Positions 44,120 through 52,596 of a stretch of 64,000 nt of DNA are shown piece by piece. The translations under genes were made by a program, and so were the position numbers. The number at the start of each line of letters is the position of its first letter. Within the stretch, counting starts at the first letter, position 1. The DNA is from Calothrix sp. NIES-2098 (GTDB taxonomy: Bacteria; Cyanobacteriota; Cyanobacteriia; Cyanobacteriales; Nostocaceae). The stretch lies in assembly GCA_002368175.1 (NCBI GenBank), contig AP018172.1, positions 5,831,001 to 5,895,000 on the forward strand, written 5' to 3'. The notes below the pieces were generated by a model, which did no database searches, had not been told where the DNA came from, and worked only from the letters and a program-made list of their open reading frames with translations.

Positions 44120-45895
44120 GTGCTGTATTTAGCAGAAGTACAAAAGCAAAAAGGCAACTTACTCACTACCAATTTACTCAGTAGTAATTCCAAAACTGAA
44201 TTGAAACTCCTGGCTTGTCAGCGAACCGACCAGAATTGGACTACTGTGTCGGAAGACGTGATTGTAGCTGAGGAAGCGAGTAAATTAAATGATGGCGCAC
44301 TCGTACTTGTAGAACTGACTCCTAATCGCCAAGTGCAAAGGATTCAAGAAGCTGGGCGACCGCTAGTTAATATATTGCAGAATTTTTCTCGTCAATTGGA
44401 AAAATTTAAGCTGAAAGAAGATGAGATTGACCAGTGGAAACAATCACTAACATTTCAGGCGCAAGAATTAAATCGCCGCGAAATGGAAATGGAAGTCCGC
44501 TTGGAACAGTTACAACAAATGGAGGATGATTTCCATCAACTAGAGGCGCAAAAAGAGGAATTTGAAAATTCCCGTACAGAGATTGAAAAGTTGCAACAAG
44601 AAATTGAGCGCAATCGCCAGGAATTAGAGGGAGCTTGGGAGCATTTGCGCGGCGAGCAGCGTCGTTTGGAAGAGTTTCAAGCAGATGCTAAACAGGGTAA
44701 GGGTTTAGATGAAGAGCAAAGTCGAGCGCTAAGTGAGTTACTCGATCGCTTGTCTAGTCGCGTTGCTCCCACAGAAACTGTGCGCGAACATCTCAATTTT
44801 GCTTTTGAGTTAGTTGAAAAGCAGCAAGCTACTCTCAATCAACACTGGGAAAAACTAGAGCAGCAAAAAGCTGTAGCGGCTCAACAGCAAGAGGAAGTCG
44901 ATCGGTTGGCGCAAACTTTTAGCGATCGCCAAAATACCTTGGAAGAGGCACAAACTACTTTTCATCAGCGTAGCGCAGAGTTAAAAGTGAATACTGCCAT
45001 TCTTGCCAGCAAGCAAGAATACGCACAAATCTTAAAAGAACAGTTGCGAAATCAAGAAGAGTTATATCAACAGATTCAGTCCTTGGCTGCAACATCTGGG
45101 GATGACATTCCCGGACAAAAAGTGGATGTGAAAGCTTTAGAGAATATGCCTTTAGATGAACTGCAAAAAGCGGTGCAAGATTTGCAGGATAAATTTAATA
45201 TAGACTCTACCTTTGTCCACGATCAAGAACAAGAATTAATATATAAGCAACAAGCCATAGATGAACTACAAAATAAGATTAATCAAGCATCCGACCAGGA
45301 TGTAATTAATCTAGAAATGGAACTAGCAGATGAAAAAGACCACTACCAAATGTTAAACCAAAGTTTGGTGGGTCAACGTCGTAATTTGCTACAGCGACAA
45401 AAGTTAATCAAACAACATCAATCTGTACTTTTAAAGCGACAAGGACAGCCTGTTGCTGATGAACCAGAAGAGAATACTATTGATTTTGGGCCGATTCTTT
45501 TGCAGAGTGAAAACCAACGACAACAACAGTCCCAGGAATTACAAAAATTGCAACGCGAAATTGAGCAGATGCAAGCTGGTATAGACCTAGCCCACGGGAT
45601 GATTGATAATCAAAGTCACGACTTGCAAGAACAGCGCCAAGAGTTGAAAACGATGGAGGATAACTTGCTGTCCCTCAGAACAGCAACTACTGAATGCTGG
45701 AGTCGGGTTCATCTCTATCAAGAGTCACTACAACCAATTCAGGATTGTCTGGATGGTTTACGGCAGAAGTTGCAAGGTATGGTTGACTCTTTAGCTCAAG
45801 TGCAAGAAACAGGCGATCATCAACTCCAAGCTATTGCTCAAATACGCCATACTCTGCTGGATCTGATATCTCAGCCTGAATTAGTAGCATCATGA
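44120..45895 (+). CDS. hmpF: Coiled-coil motility protein HmpF
   Basis: HmpF (591 aa) has an N-terminal globular region of about 90 residues (MLYLAEVQKQKGNLL...) and then nearly continuous coiled coil rich in Gln, Glu and Leu to about 580. Such a protein in N. punctiforme forms polar filament-like structures and is needed for pilus-driven gliding of hormogonia. The start is GTG at 44120 with AAAGGA 8 nt upstream. It is divergent from hmpA, the expected arrangement. There are no membrane segments. It may link the Hmp signal to the pilus motor (inference from the known family). Confidence 0.9.
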   Translation: MLYLAEVQKQKGNLLTTNLLSSNSKTELKLLACQRTDQNWTTVSEDVIVAEEASKLNDGALVLVELTPNRQVQRIQEAGRPLVNILQNFSRQLEKFKLKEDEIDQWKQSLTFQAQELNRREMEMEVRLEQLQQMEDDFHQLEAQKEEFENSRTEIEKLQQEIERNRQELEGAWEHLRGEQRRLEEFQADAKQGKGLDEEQSRALSELLDRLSSRVAPTETVREHLNFAFELVEKQQATLNQHWEKLEQQKAVAAQQQEEVDRLAQTFSDRQNTLEEAQTTFHQRSAELKVNTAILASKQEYAQILKEQLRNQEELYQQIQSLAATSGDDIPGQKVDVKALENMPLDELQKAVQDLQDKFNIDSTFVHDQEQELIYKQQAIDELQNKINQASDQDVINLEMELADEKDHYQMLNQSLVGQRRNLLQRQKLIKQHQSVLLKRQGQPVADEPEENTIDFGPILLQSENQRQQQSQELQKLQREIEQMQAGIDLAHGMIDNQSHDLQEQRQELKTMEDNLLSLRTATTECWSRVHLYQESLQPIQDCLDGLRQKLQGMVDSLAQVQETGDHQLQAIAQIRHTLLDLISQPELVAS

Positions 45896-45903
45896 AAAGG
45901 ATA

Positions 45904-45955
45904 AAGTATGAAGTATTAAGGATGAAAAACACTTCAAGCTTCAGCCTTCATACTT
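45904..45955. terminator. Long inverted repeat between hmpF and tilS
   Basis: Arms AAGTATGAAG (45904-45913) and CTTCATACTT (45946-45955) with a further imperfect inner arm lie between convergent genes; the right arm overlaps the tilS stop codon. It is a candidate bidirectional transcript end. Confidence 0.5.
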
Positions 45956-46934
45956 CACCCTTGATGTAGATCCAATCACTTTGTACTTGAGCGATCGCAC
46001 CGCCAGGAAATGGATCGGTTTGCGAACGATTGGGTGCTGTAATTAAATTAGTCAATTTTTCGATATGTTCAAAACTGGGTGCATCGGGAAGTATTTCTTG
46101 TAGGACTTGACGCATAACGCGACGTTGCAATGCTAGTGGTGCTGTCTGCAATATACGTCGGTTCAGTCTGAAAGGAAAATCTTCCTGACTTCCCATCATT
46201 GCTTCTATCTTCAACTGATGGGCGGTTGTCTCTAAATATTCCACTTCTGATTGAAGAAGTTCTGCTGTTTGGGCTAAAGCCGATTCGACTTTGGGGTTAA
46301 AATTTTTTTGCAGATATGGAATTAACTCTTGGCGGATGCGGTTACGGGCATATTGTAAATCTTGATTAGTAGAATCTTCCCATACTGGCAGCTGGAAATC
46401 ATCACAAAATTGCTTTGTTTGTGTCCGAGTGATTTCTAAAAGCGGGCGTACTAAAGTAATGTCTACAGTTAGCGAACGTTGCCAAGTCAAAGCTTGTAAA
46501 CCATCAGCGCCTGTACCGCGCATCAAATTATATAGAAGTGTCTCGGCGCGATCGCTAGCTGTGTGTCCTGTCACAATACAGTGGTAATTATTTTCCTCGG
46601 CGATCGCACTTAAAGCTTGATACCGCCAATTACGTGCAGCAGCTTCACTATTTAATGGCTGGGTAGCAGTTTCTAAATAAAATGATATATTCCAGCTTTT
46701 AGCTAGATTTTCTACATGGTTGGCATTAGCTTGGGAGTCAATACGCCAGCGATGATCGCAGTGAGCAATTCCTAAGGGCCATCCCCATTTTGATTGCAAA
46801 TCTAAGAGTAATTTTATGAGGCACAAAGAATCTTGACCGCCCGAAACTGCCACTAATAGACGTTGATTTCGCTCCAATAAGTGGCGCATTCGGATAGTAC
46901 GATGAATTTTTGCATGAAGGGAAGTCCATACCAT
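45948..46934 (-). CDS. tilS: tRNA(Ile)-lysidine synthase TilS
   Basis: TilS (328 aa) changes C34 of the AUA-reading isoleucine tRNA to lysidine, an essential step. The N-terminal PP-loop ATPase motif is SGGQDSLCL (about 31-39). The following family features HCDHRWR and TGHTASDRAETLLYNLMRG-like segments are seen. A central RNA-binding helical part follows. The C-terminal lysidine-synthetase repeat region is short, as in cyanobacterial TilS. Ends look complete. Confidence 0.94.
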   Translation of the reverse strand: MVWTSLHAKIHRTIRMRHLLERNQRLLVAVSGGQDSLCLIKLLLDLQSKWGWPLGIAHCDHRWRIDSQANANHVENLAKSWNISFYLETATQPLNSEAAARNWRYQALSAIAEENNYHCIVTGHTASDRAETLLYNLMRGTGADGLQALTWQRSLTVDITLVRPLLEITRTQTKQFCDDFQLPVWEDSTNQDLQYARNRIRQELIPYLQKNFNPKVESALAQTAELLQSEVEYLETTAHQLKIEAMMGSQEDFPFRLNRRILQTAPLALQRRVMRQVLQEILPDAPSFEHIEKLTNLITAPNRSQTDPFPGGAIAQVQSDWIYIKGEV

Positions 46935-47896
46935 TTGCTATTTTGAACCACAGACAGAGGCATAATATTGTCTATTTTATCTGCCTTATCTGAGTAAAGT
47001 AGCAGCGCAATTATAGATTTTGTTAACTCTTAAAAGTCTTGAGTCACTCATCAAACCTTATCAACTTTATTGATAAGGCTTCAGTTTCAATATTAGTTCA
47101 AAACGTCGGGCTATGTTCATCATCCCAACATTTATTATCGTGCCAACTTCTGTTTGTATATTGGCATTCAGAAGCATTATCAATCCAAGGGATTGATGTA
47201 GGGTGGGGAGATTCGTTACTAGAAATGATGAAAGAGAATAATGAAGAGTTGAATGAAGGGAATAGCGAAGAAAGAGCAGTAAAAGTACAAATTGGTAGAA
47301 CTAAGAAAATTGCCATGCATAGCATAGTATTGCTGAAATTCCAAAAAGGTTTACCTGTTTTGGATTGCAGTTTATTTTTCTTGGTTTTGAAATTTGATAA
47401 CACAATCACAACCCTATAAATGTCTATTAGTTCTTTACGATCTAGTCATAGCTACATTCTATACATTCAATACAGTATTAACCATGAGGATATTACTGTT
47501 TATATTTTTGAGTATTCGATTGATGCAAGCAATGTTTTAAGAACTTTTCAACGGAAAAAGCTTCTTATTACTGAAAATTCTTAGACAAGAAATGTGTGAT
47601 TAATTAATCATTTATAAAGAGCTTATATTTTAAGTAGGAGAGCTATCCCATACAGCAGCAACTTAGCATTTCTCTTCCAGAACAATAATAGTAGGCGATT
47701 AGGGAAAATAATCGGTAGCTGTGATTAAAAGTATAGATTTTAAATTGCCCAATCAGACTAAGCAAAATTTGCCAGGATTGGCTTGCTAACGAGACTTCTG
47801 TCTCCAAAGCATTATGCAAATTAAATATTAGTAGATAACTTATCTAGCTCCTCAGTAAATTTCTGTAGCTGTTTTCACCGATCTAACGTCATCACA
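46935..47896. other. Long intergenic region without supported gene
   Basis: About 1 kb of AT-rich DNA lies between tilS and the 1040-aa gene. Overlapping open frames on both strands (about 47039-47419) have low-complexity, Asn/Ser/Phe-rich products, no ribosome-binding site and no family match, so I do not call them. I recognised no tRNA or small RNA. Confidence 0.5.
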
Positions 47897-47897
47897 T

Positions 47898-47923
47898 AAA
47901 AAAACCTCCCATACAGGGAGGCT
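47898..47923 (-). terminator. Intrinsic terminator after the 1040-aa gene
   Basis: On the minus strand GCCTCCC-TGTAT-GGGAGG is followed by seven T residues (47904-47898). It lies about 30 bp after the stop codon and is the clearest Rho-independent terminator in the window. Confidence 0.88.
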
Positions 47924-47953
47924 GGAATAAGTGAGCGGAGACAAATTCTTTAC

Positions 47954-50900
47954 CTACAGCAGAACAACAGCGATCGCTCCTCCTAATGCTGAGAAAATAG
48001 CGGAGACAACTGCTGTCGCAAATAACCACCAAGCGGCTGTAGCAGCGGCTTTACGAGTTTCTTCTGCTTGCCGTTGTGCTTGATGTTTTACTTCTTCTAA
48101 ACGGCGTTGTGCTTCGTGGTGTAGGCGTTCTGCTCTTTGGAGAACGGTGTTGCGGGCCCCTTCAATTTGGTCGATAATCCGGTTGGCATCTTCTTCTGAG
48201 ATATCCTCACGAGAACTGATAATCGCGACTAAGGTATCGCGGTTGAAAGAAGATAGGCGATCGCGTAATGCATCAAACCCAGCCTGGGGATCTTCAAATA
48301 ATTGGCGAACATCACGCTTAATACTATCGTAGTTTAGCTCTGGGCGCTCCAAGGAGTTGAGATAGTTGCGGATGCGGGCAAACACGCCATCAATTACATC
48401 TTGGATGCGTCTTTGGATACCGCGTACTTGCTCGACAAATTGCTCTTGTACCGATACGATGTTATCTGCAATTCTGGCTGCTTCCTCATCGGTAATATCT
48501 TCGCGGATTTTCAGCAGCGCAATAATTGTGGAACGGTCAAAATGAGCTAGGCGATCGCTAAAGCTTTCAATCCCCACGCGTGGATCGTGTAATAACAGTT
48601 GTAAGTCGCGCTTGATACCTTCTGGGTTAAGTTCTTCTTTACCAGTCTGCCGCAAATACTCTTCCAAATAAGCTTGGAAAGTTTCTACTCTTTGCTGTGT
48701 TCTGGTAGCCAGACGACGGGGCGCACGTACAATATTGCGAATCGAATTTTGTACGGAATCGATGACTTCATTGACTTGCTGTTCGCTTAAGTCTTGACGT
48801 TGACTCAGCAATTTCACTAGTGTATCCCGATCTACCTGCGACAAGCGACGGCGTAGTGCCAAAGCTCCTTCTTTGGGGTCTTCAAACAGTCTATTTAAAT
48901 CGCGTTGAATACCTTCGGGGTTGAGTTCGGCTTTACCAGTATTGCGTAAGTAATCAGCAATGGTGGTGCTAACAGAGTCGTATTGATCTTTAGCTTTATC
49001 TGCGATAGCTTGAGGTGCGTGGCGAATACCATGCCAAGAATCTTCAACAGTATTGATGACTTGATTAACTTGGTCTTCGCTTAAATCTTGGCGCTGACTT
49101 AATAGTTTTACCAAGGTGTCGCGATCGAAACGAGATAACCTGGCCCTAATTGCAGTAATTCCCGCTTGGGGATCTTCCAACAGCCGTTTGAGATCGGCAC
49201 GAATTGCATCAGGGTTGAGTTCGGCTTTGCCTGTGTTACGCAGATATGATTCTAAATTTAGCCACAGAGTTTCTGCTTGATATTTTGCTTGGTCGGCTAG
49301 TCCTTTGGATTCGATTAACACGCGATCGCGTTGTTTTTCTAAATCCTCTAAAATCGCGTCTAATTCGTATGGCTGAATATCGTTGCGTTGATACAATATT
49401 TGTTGCATATGTTGGCGGTCAATTGCCGCTAACCGCCGCGAGAGAGTTTCGTAATCTGCATCTGGGTCTTGCAACAGAGGTCTGAAATCCCGTTCGATAC
49501 CTTCTGGAGTTAAATCAGCCTTACTAGTAACGAGTAGGTAGCTTGATACTCGACGTTGCAAGTCTTCTACAATCTCTCTTTCTTCAACAGCAGTCACCGT
49601 CACCAAAACTTCTTGGCGCACGGCTTCTAATTGATCTGCAATTCGCTGAATTTGTCCTTGGGTAAGCAGTCCCCGTTGTTGCAGGATATTAACAAAATCA
49701 TTGCGGGAAAGTCTTTCCAATTCCCGCTTTACTACTCCAGGGTCAGCCGCTGGGTCGTAGATGACATCGCGAAATTCTTGAGCAATTCTGTCTCGGCTGA
49801 GTTGCCAAGCATAAGTGTTAGAGAGGTAGTTTTCCACATCAGCCCGAATGGGGCTATAGGGTTGGGAAGCTGCGGGTAAACCCAGCTTATCGGCTTGTTC
49901 GCTGACTTTATCTTTGGCTGTGGACAGAGATTGCCAAATTTTTTCGATATCTAAATCTGACAAATCTGTTCTTCCCAAAACAATACCAGTCAAGGCCGAT
50001 ATTCCTTGCTGAAGTGTTTGCTGAATAGGGCCTGAGGTTGCTTTTTGATCTGTTTCCTGTGAACTACGAGTTTCTGCAATTAACCTGTCCAGCTTGGCAT
50101 TAAGTTCGTCTGTTTTGGTTTGCCCTGGTGGTAATGATTTGAGATATTCGACTAATTCCCCAAGGCGGTCTTGTGCAGGTGCTTGCTGGCTGACTACCTG
50201 TTGCCAAAGTTTATATAAAGTGTCGGCGATACGTTTAACATCTCGTTTAGACAGGTCGGTGCGACTGCTGACTAAATCAATAAACTTTTGGCGATCGATG
50301 TTGCGCAGATCTGGGCTACCTGCGATCGCCTGAAATTGTGGATCTCTCAGTAAGTTTTCAAAGTCACTGCGGATCTTTGATAGATCTAACTCTGGAGGAC
50401 GTAACCTATCTAAGTAATCTTCTACATTTTCCCGAATGCTAGCTGGGTCGATCCCGCTTCCTAGTTCCCGGCGCACGGCGGCGGCGGCGGCTTCAGCTGT
50501 GGCTACAACTTGATTGCTGACGGTTTTTGCACCGAATGCAGCAGTAGCTGTTCCCATAATCGCTTGAAAGCCAGAGGTTGCCGTATTGACTACTGAGCCA
50601 ATTAAGGAACCAACTGTGGTAGAACTCACCCACATGAGCAATAAAAAGTAGGCACCCCAAATTACTAGCCCCAAAATTGCGCCCAATCCTGGATCTAACA
50701 CTAGTAAGCTGAGTTTCACTGCTAGAAAGCAAGCAATTAGTAGAGCAACTGTAACAGTGACTAATGTCCAAATCCCTACTGCTGTACCAATTTTGCGAAT
50801 TGTACCGCCGAAACTGCCTGCTTCTTCGTGGTGTGAATCTGAGTCAGACGAACGCCCTATATATGAAATACCCGCAGCAACAGAGAGGTTTGTTAATACT

Positions 50901-51076
50901 AATTGAAAAGCAAAAGCTAGAATCACACCAGAAATTAAAGCCACAAAAAACCGCGGCCCAGAAGTAATAACCGATGCCTGTGCTGGTGAGACGCCTGAAG
51001 AATCTACTGGAGCCTGTGCAACCCACAAGAGTGATTTGTAGAGTCCCAGCACCATAATTTCCGTATTTTGAAACAT
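47954..51076 (-). CDS. 1040-aa membrane protein with about 80-residue helical repeats
   Basis: I do not recognise a named family. The N-terminal 180 residues hold about three or four membrane helices and a Gly-rich loop. Then come seven full and one partial repeat of about 80 residues, spaced about 80-100 apart. The repeat consensus is YLRNTGKAELNPEGI, then LLEDPQAG, then DRDTLVKLLSQRQDLSE. A coiled-coil arm (AQRRLEEVKHQAQRQAEE) and a final membrane helix end the protein. The large repeat region between two membrane zones suggests a scaffold or tether. AAAGGA lies 6 nt before the ATG; a strong terminator follows. No operon partner is visible. Confidence 0.85.
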   Translation of the reverse strand: MFQNTEIMVLGLYKSLLWVAQAPVDSSGVSPAQASVITSGPRFFVALISGVILAFAFQLVLTNLSVAAGISYIGRSSDSDSHHEEAGSFGGTIRKIGTAVGIWTLVTVTVALLIACFLAVKLSLLVLDPGLGAILGLVIWGAYFLLLMWVSSTTVGSLIGSVVNTATSGFQAIMGTATAAFGAKTVSNQVVATAEAAAAAVRRELGSGIDPASIRENVEDYLDRLRPPELDLSKIRSDFENLLRDPQFQAIAGSPDLRNIDRQKFIDLVSSRTDLSKRDVKRIADTLYKLWQQVVSQQAPAQDRLGELVEYLKSLPPGQTKTDELNAKLDRLIAETRSSQETDQKATSGPIQQTLQQGISALTGIVLGRTDLSDLDIEKIWQSLSTAKDKVSEQADKLGLPAASQPYSPIRADVENYLSNTYAWQLSRDRIAQEFRDVIYDPAADPGVVKRELERLSRNDFVNILQQRGLLTQGQIQRIADQLEAVRQEVLVTVTAVEEREIVEDLQRRVSSYLLVTSKADLTPEGIERDFRPLLQDPDADYETLSRRLAAIDRQHMQQILYQRNDIQPYELDAILEDLEKQRDRVLIESKGLADQAKYQAETLWLNLESYLRNTGKAELNPDAIRADLKRLLEDPQAGITAIRARLSRFDRDTLVKLLSQRQDLSEDQVNQVINTVEDSWHGIRHAPQAIADKAKDQYDSVSTTIADYLRNTGKAELNPEGIQRDLNRLFEDPKEGALALRRRLSQVDRDTLVKLLSQRQDLSEQQVNEVIDSVQNSIRNIVRAPRRLATRTQQRVETFQAYLEEYLRQTGKEELNPEGIKRDLQLLLHDPRVGIESFSDRLAHFDRSTIIALLKIREDITDEEAARIADNIVSVQEQFVEQVRGIQRRIQDVIDGVFARIRNYLNSLERPELNYDSIKRDVRQLFEDPQAGFDALRDRLSSFNRDTLVAIISSREDISEEDANRIIDQIEGARNTVLQRAERLHHEAQRRLEEVKHQAQRQAEETRKAAATAAWWLFATAVVSAIFSALGGAIAVVLL

Positions 51077-51573
51077 TGTATTTCCTTTTTCTAAGCTTAA
51101 ATTTGAGGAAATTAAGAATTACGCGAGCAGAAATTCTGTATTTATGGCAATACCCAACTCTTGTAGATCTCAGAATCGTGGAATTTAGGTCTCCATAGCA
51201 TCTCTCCACAGTTTGAACAGCATATCTAGCGCCAGATAGAAATTTTGCTAGCCAAAGGGAAAGTCTTCATTACTAGCGATTTGCGGCATCACATCAATAG
51301 CTATCAGGATTTTGAGAAAAATTGATTCGGCTAGCTATTTATTGACGGGCACTTTTATTAAAAGTAATTGCCTAATTTTAATGCTCTCTAATGTTATCTA
51401 CGTTACATTTATTTACAACTATTCTTTTTACACCATCTTCAGGAGGATATATTAGCTGCCACAGCTTTTATCGATCTTCCACAAGAAATGCTTAGTGTTT
51501 GTGCCTATAGACAGAAAGCAAACAATTTATAAAACGTTACATTTAAATTAAGCAAGCAATTGTTGAGAGAAAA
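51077..51573. other. Intergenic region upstream of the HLIP cluster
   Basis: About 500 bp between the start of the 1040-aa gene and the decayed HLIP copy. It must hold the promoter of the 1040-aa gene (minus strand) and probably of the HLIP cluster. An AGGAGG sequence occurs near 51440 without a following frame. Nothing else is supported. Confidence 0.45.
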
Positions 51574-51776
51574 ATGGAAACTAAATCTTCCAGCGTTTTA
51601 TCAACAATTGCCACAGAATATAACGACGCGATCGCCATGCTTTTATCTGAGGCTGAACACCCCAAATAGAAATATAAAACTGTAATTTTGCAACGATCGT
51701 TTTTCTTGCTTATTTACTGTGGGATTTAGCTGGATATAGCATCTTGCGCGATGTCGGGCATCCGATCGGTTACTAA
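51574..51776 (+). pseudogene. Decayed HLIP copy
   Basis: This 203-bp stretch aligns along its length with the three HLIP genes that follow. The start encodes METKSSS and ATEYN (compare METRPST and ATEYN). A TAG occurs at codon 32 (51667-51669). In another frame the end still reads AYLLWDLAGYSILRD and IGY-stop. Its length is one base short of the 204-bp intact gene, so there is at least one frameshift. The conserved chlorophyll-binding helix motif around NGRLA is destroyed. It is the oldest or least protected unit of a tandem duplication. Confidence 0.85.
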
Positions 51777-51816
51777 AGATTCAATCCGCAAAAAAGCTGA
51801 ATTTGGAGTAGAAAAA

Positions 51817-52020
51817 ATGGAAACTCGCCCCTCTACTGAATTACCATCTGTTGCTACAGAATATAACGGCGTAGATCGCAATGCTTTTCTTTTTGGTTGG
51901 ACTCCCCAAGCCGAAATCTGGAACGGTCGTTTGGCGGCTATTGGTTTCGTTGCTTATCTATTGTGGGATTTAGCAGGATTTAGCGTTCTGCGCGACGTAT
52001 TGCACCTCATCGGTTACTAA
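51817..52020 (+). CDS. High-light-inducible protein, tandem copy 1
   Basis: This 67-aa one-helix chlorophyll a/b-binding-like protein has the conserved helix AEIWNGRLAAIGFVAYLLWD with the Glu, Asn and Arg that bind chlorophyll. HLIPs (Scp/Hli) protect photosystem assembly and dissipate energy under stress in the thylakoid membrane. ATG 51817 has GGAG about 8 nt upstream; a longer frame from 51751 runs back into the decayed copy. The protein is identical to copy 2, showing recent duplication or gene conversion. Confidence 0.92.
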   Translation: METRPSTELPSVATEYNGVDRNAFLFGWTPQAEIWNGRLAAIGFVAYLLWDLAGFSVLRDVLHLIGY

Positions 52021-52063
52021 AGATTCAATCCGTAAAAAACCGCTTGTTTTTGGAGACAAAAAA

Positions 52064-52267
52064 ATGGAAACTCGCCCCTCTACTGAATTGCCATCTGTTG
52101 CTACAGAATATAACGGCGTAGATCGCAATGCCTTTCTCTTTGGCTGGACTCCCCAAGCCGAAATTTGGAACGGTCGTTTGGCGGCTATTGGTTTCGTCGC
52201 TTATCTATTGTGGGATTTAGCAGGATTTAGCGTTCTGCGCGACGTATTGCATCTCATCGGTTACTAA
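52064..52267 (+). CDS. High-light-inducible protein, tandem copy 2
   Basis: The product is identical to that of copy 1 (67 aa), with only a few silent base changes. It has the same single membrane helix and chlorophyll-binding residues. The 43-bp spacer ends in TTTTTGGAGACAAAAAA just before the ATG, a leader repeated exactly before copy 3. GGAGA is the likely ribosome-binding site. It is probably read together with its neighbours. Confidence 0.92.
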   Translation: METRPSTELPSVATEYNGVDRNAFLFGWTPQAEIWNGRLAAIGFVAYLLWDLAGFSVLRDVLHLIGY

Positions 52268-52310
52268 CAATTAACTTCACAAAAAACCGCTTGTTTTTGG
52301 AGACAAAAAA

Positions 52311-52514
52311 ATGGAAACTCGCCCTTCTACTGAATTACCAGCAGTTGCCAAAGCTTATAATGGCGTAGATCGTAATGCTTTCATCTTTGGCTGGAATCCT
52401 CAAGCTGAATTATGGAATGGTCGTTTAGCAGCTATTGGCTTCCTTGCTTATCTATTGTGGGATTTAGCAGGATTTAGCGTTCTGCGCGATGTACTGCACA
52501 TCATTGGCTATTAA
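52311..52514 (+). CDS. High-light-inducible protein, tandem copy 3
   Basis: The 67-aa product differs from copies 1 and 2 at about ten positions (for example AVAKAYN for SVATEYN, FIFGWNPQAEL for FLFGWTPQAEI). The helix and the Glu/Asn/Arg core in ELWNGRLAAIGF are retained. It has the same leader with GGAGA. It is the last unit; a hairpin of the dispersed AAGTCGGGAAT family follows. Confidence 0.92.
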   Translation: METRPSTELPAVAKAYNGVDRNAFIFGWNPQAELWNGRLAAIGFLAYLLWDLAGFSVLRDVLHIIGY

Positions 52515-52539
52515 TTCCTAAATAATTAATGAGAAACTT

Positions 52540-52573
52540 AGATTCTCGGCTTTTGCAAAAAGTCGGGAATTTT
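52540..52573 (+). terminator. Hairpin after the HLIP cluster
   Basis: Imperfect stem AGATTCTCGGCTTTT against AAAAAGTCGGGAATTTT. It resembles 4366-4398 and 19060-19092 and lies between the HLIP genes and the convergent kinase gene, where a transcript end is expected. Confidence 0.55.
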
Positions 52574-52596
52574 GGTCTTTGAGACACGCTCATAAA

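Noticed and set aside
47039..47419. Overlapping plus and minus frames of 126 and 103 codons
   Set aside because: Low-complexity products, no ribosome-binding site, no recognisable family, and each is the shadow of the other.
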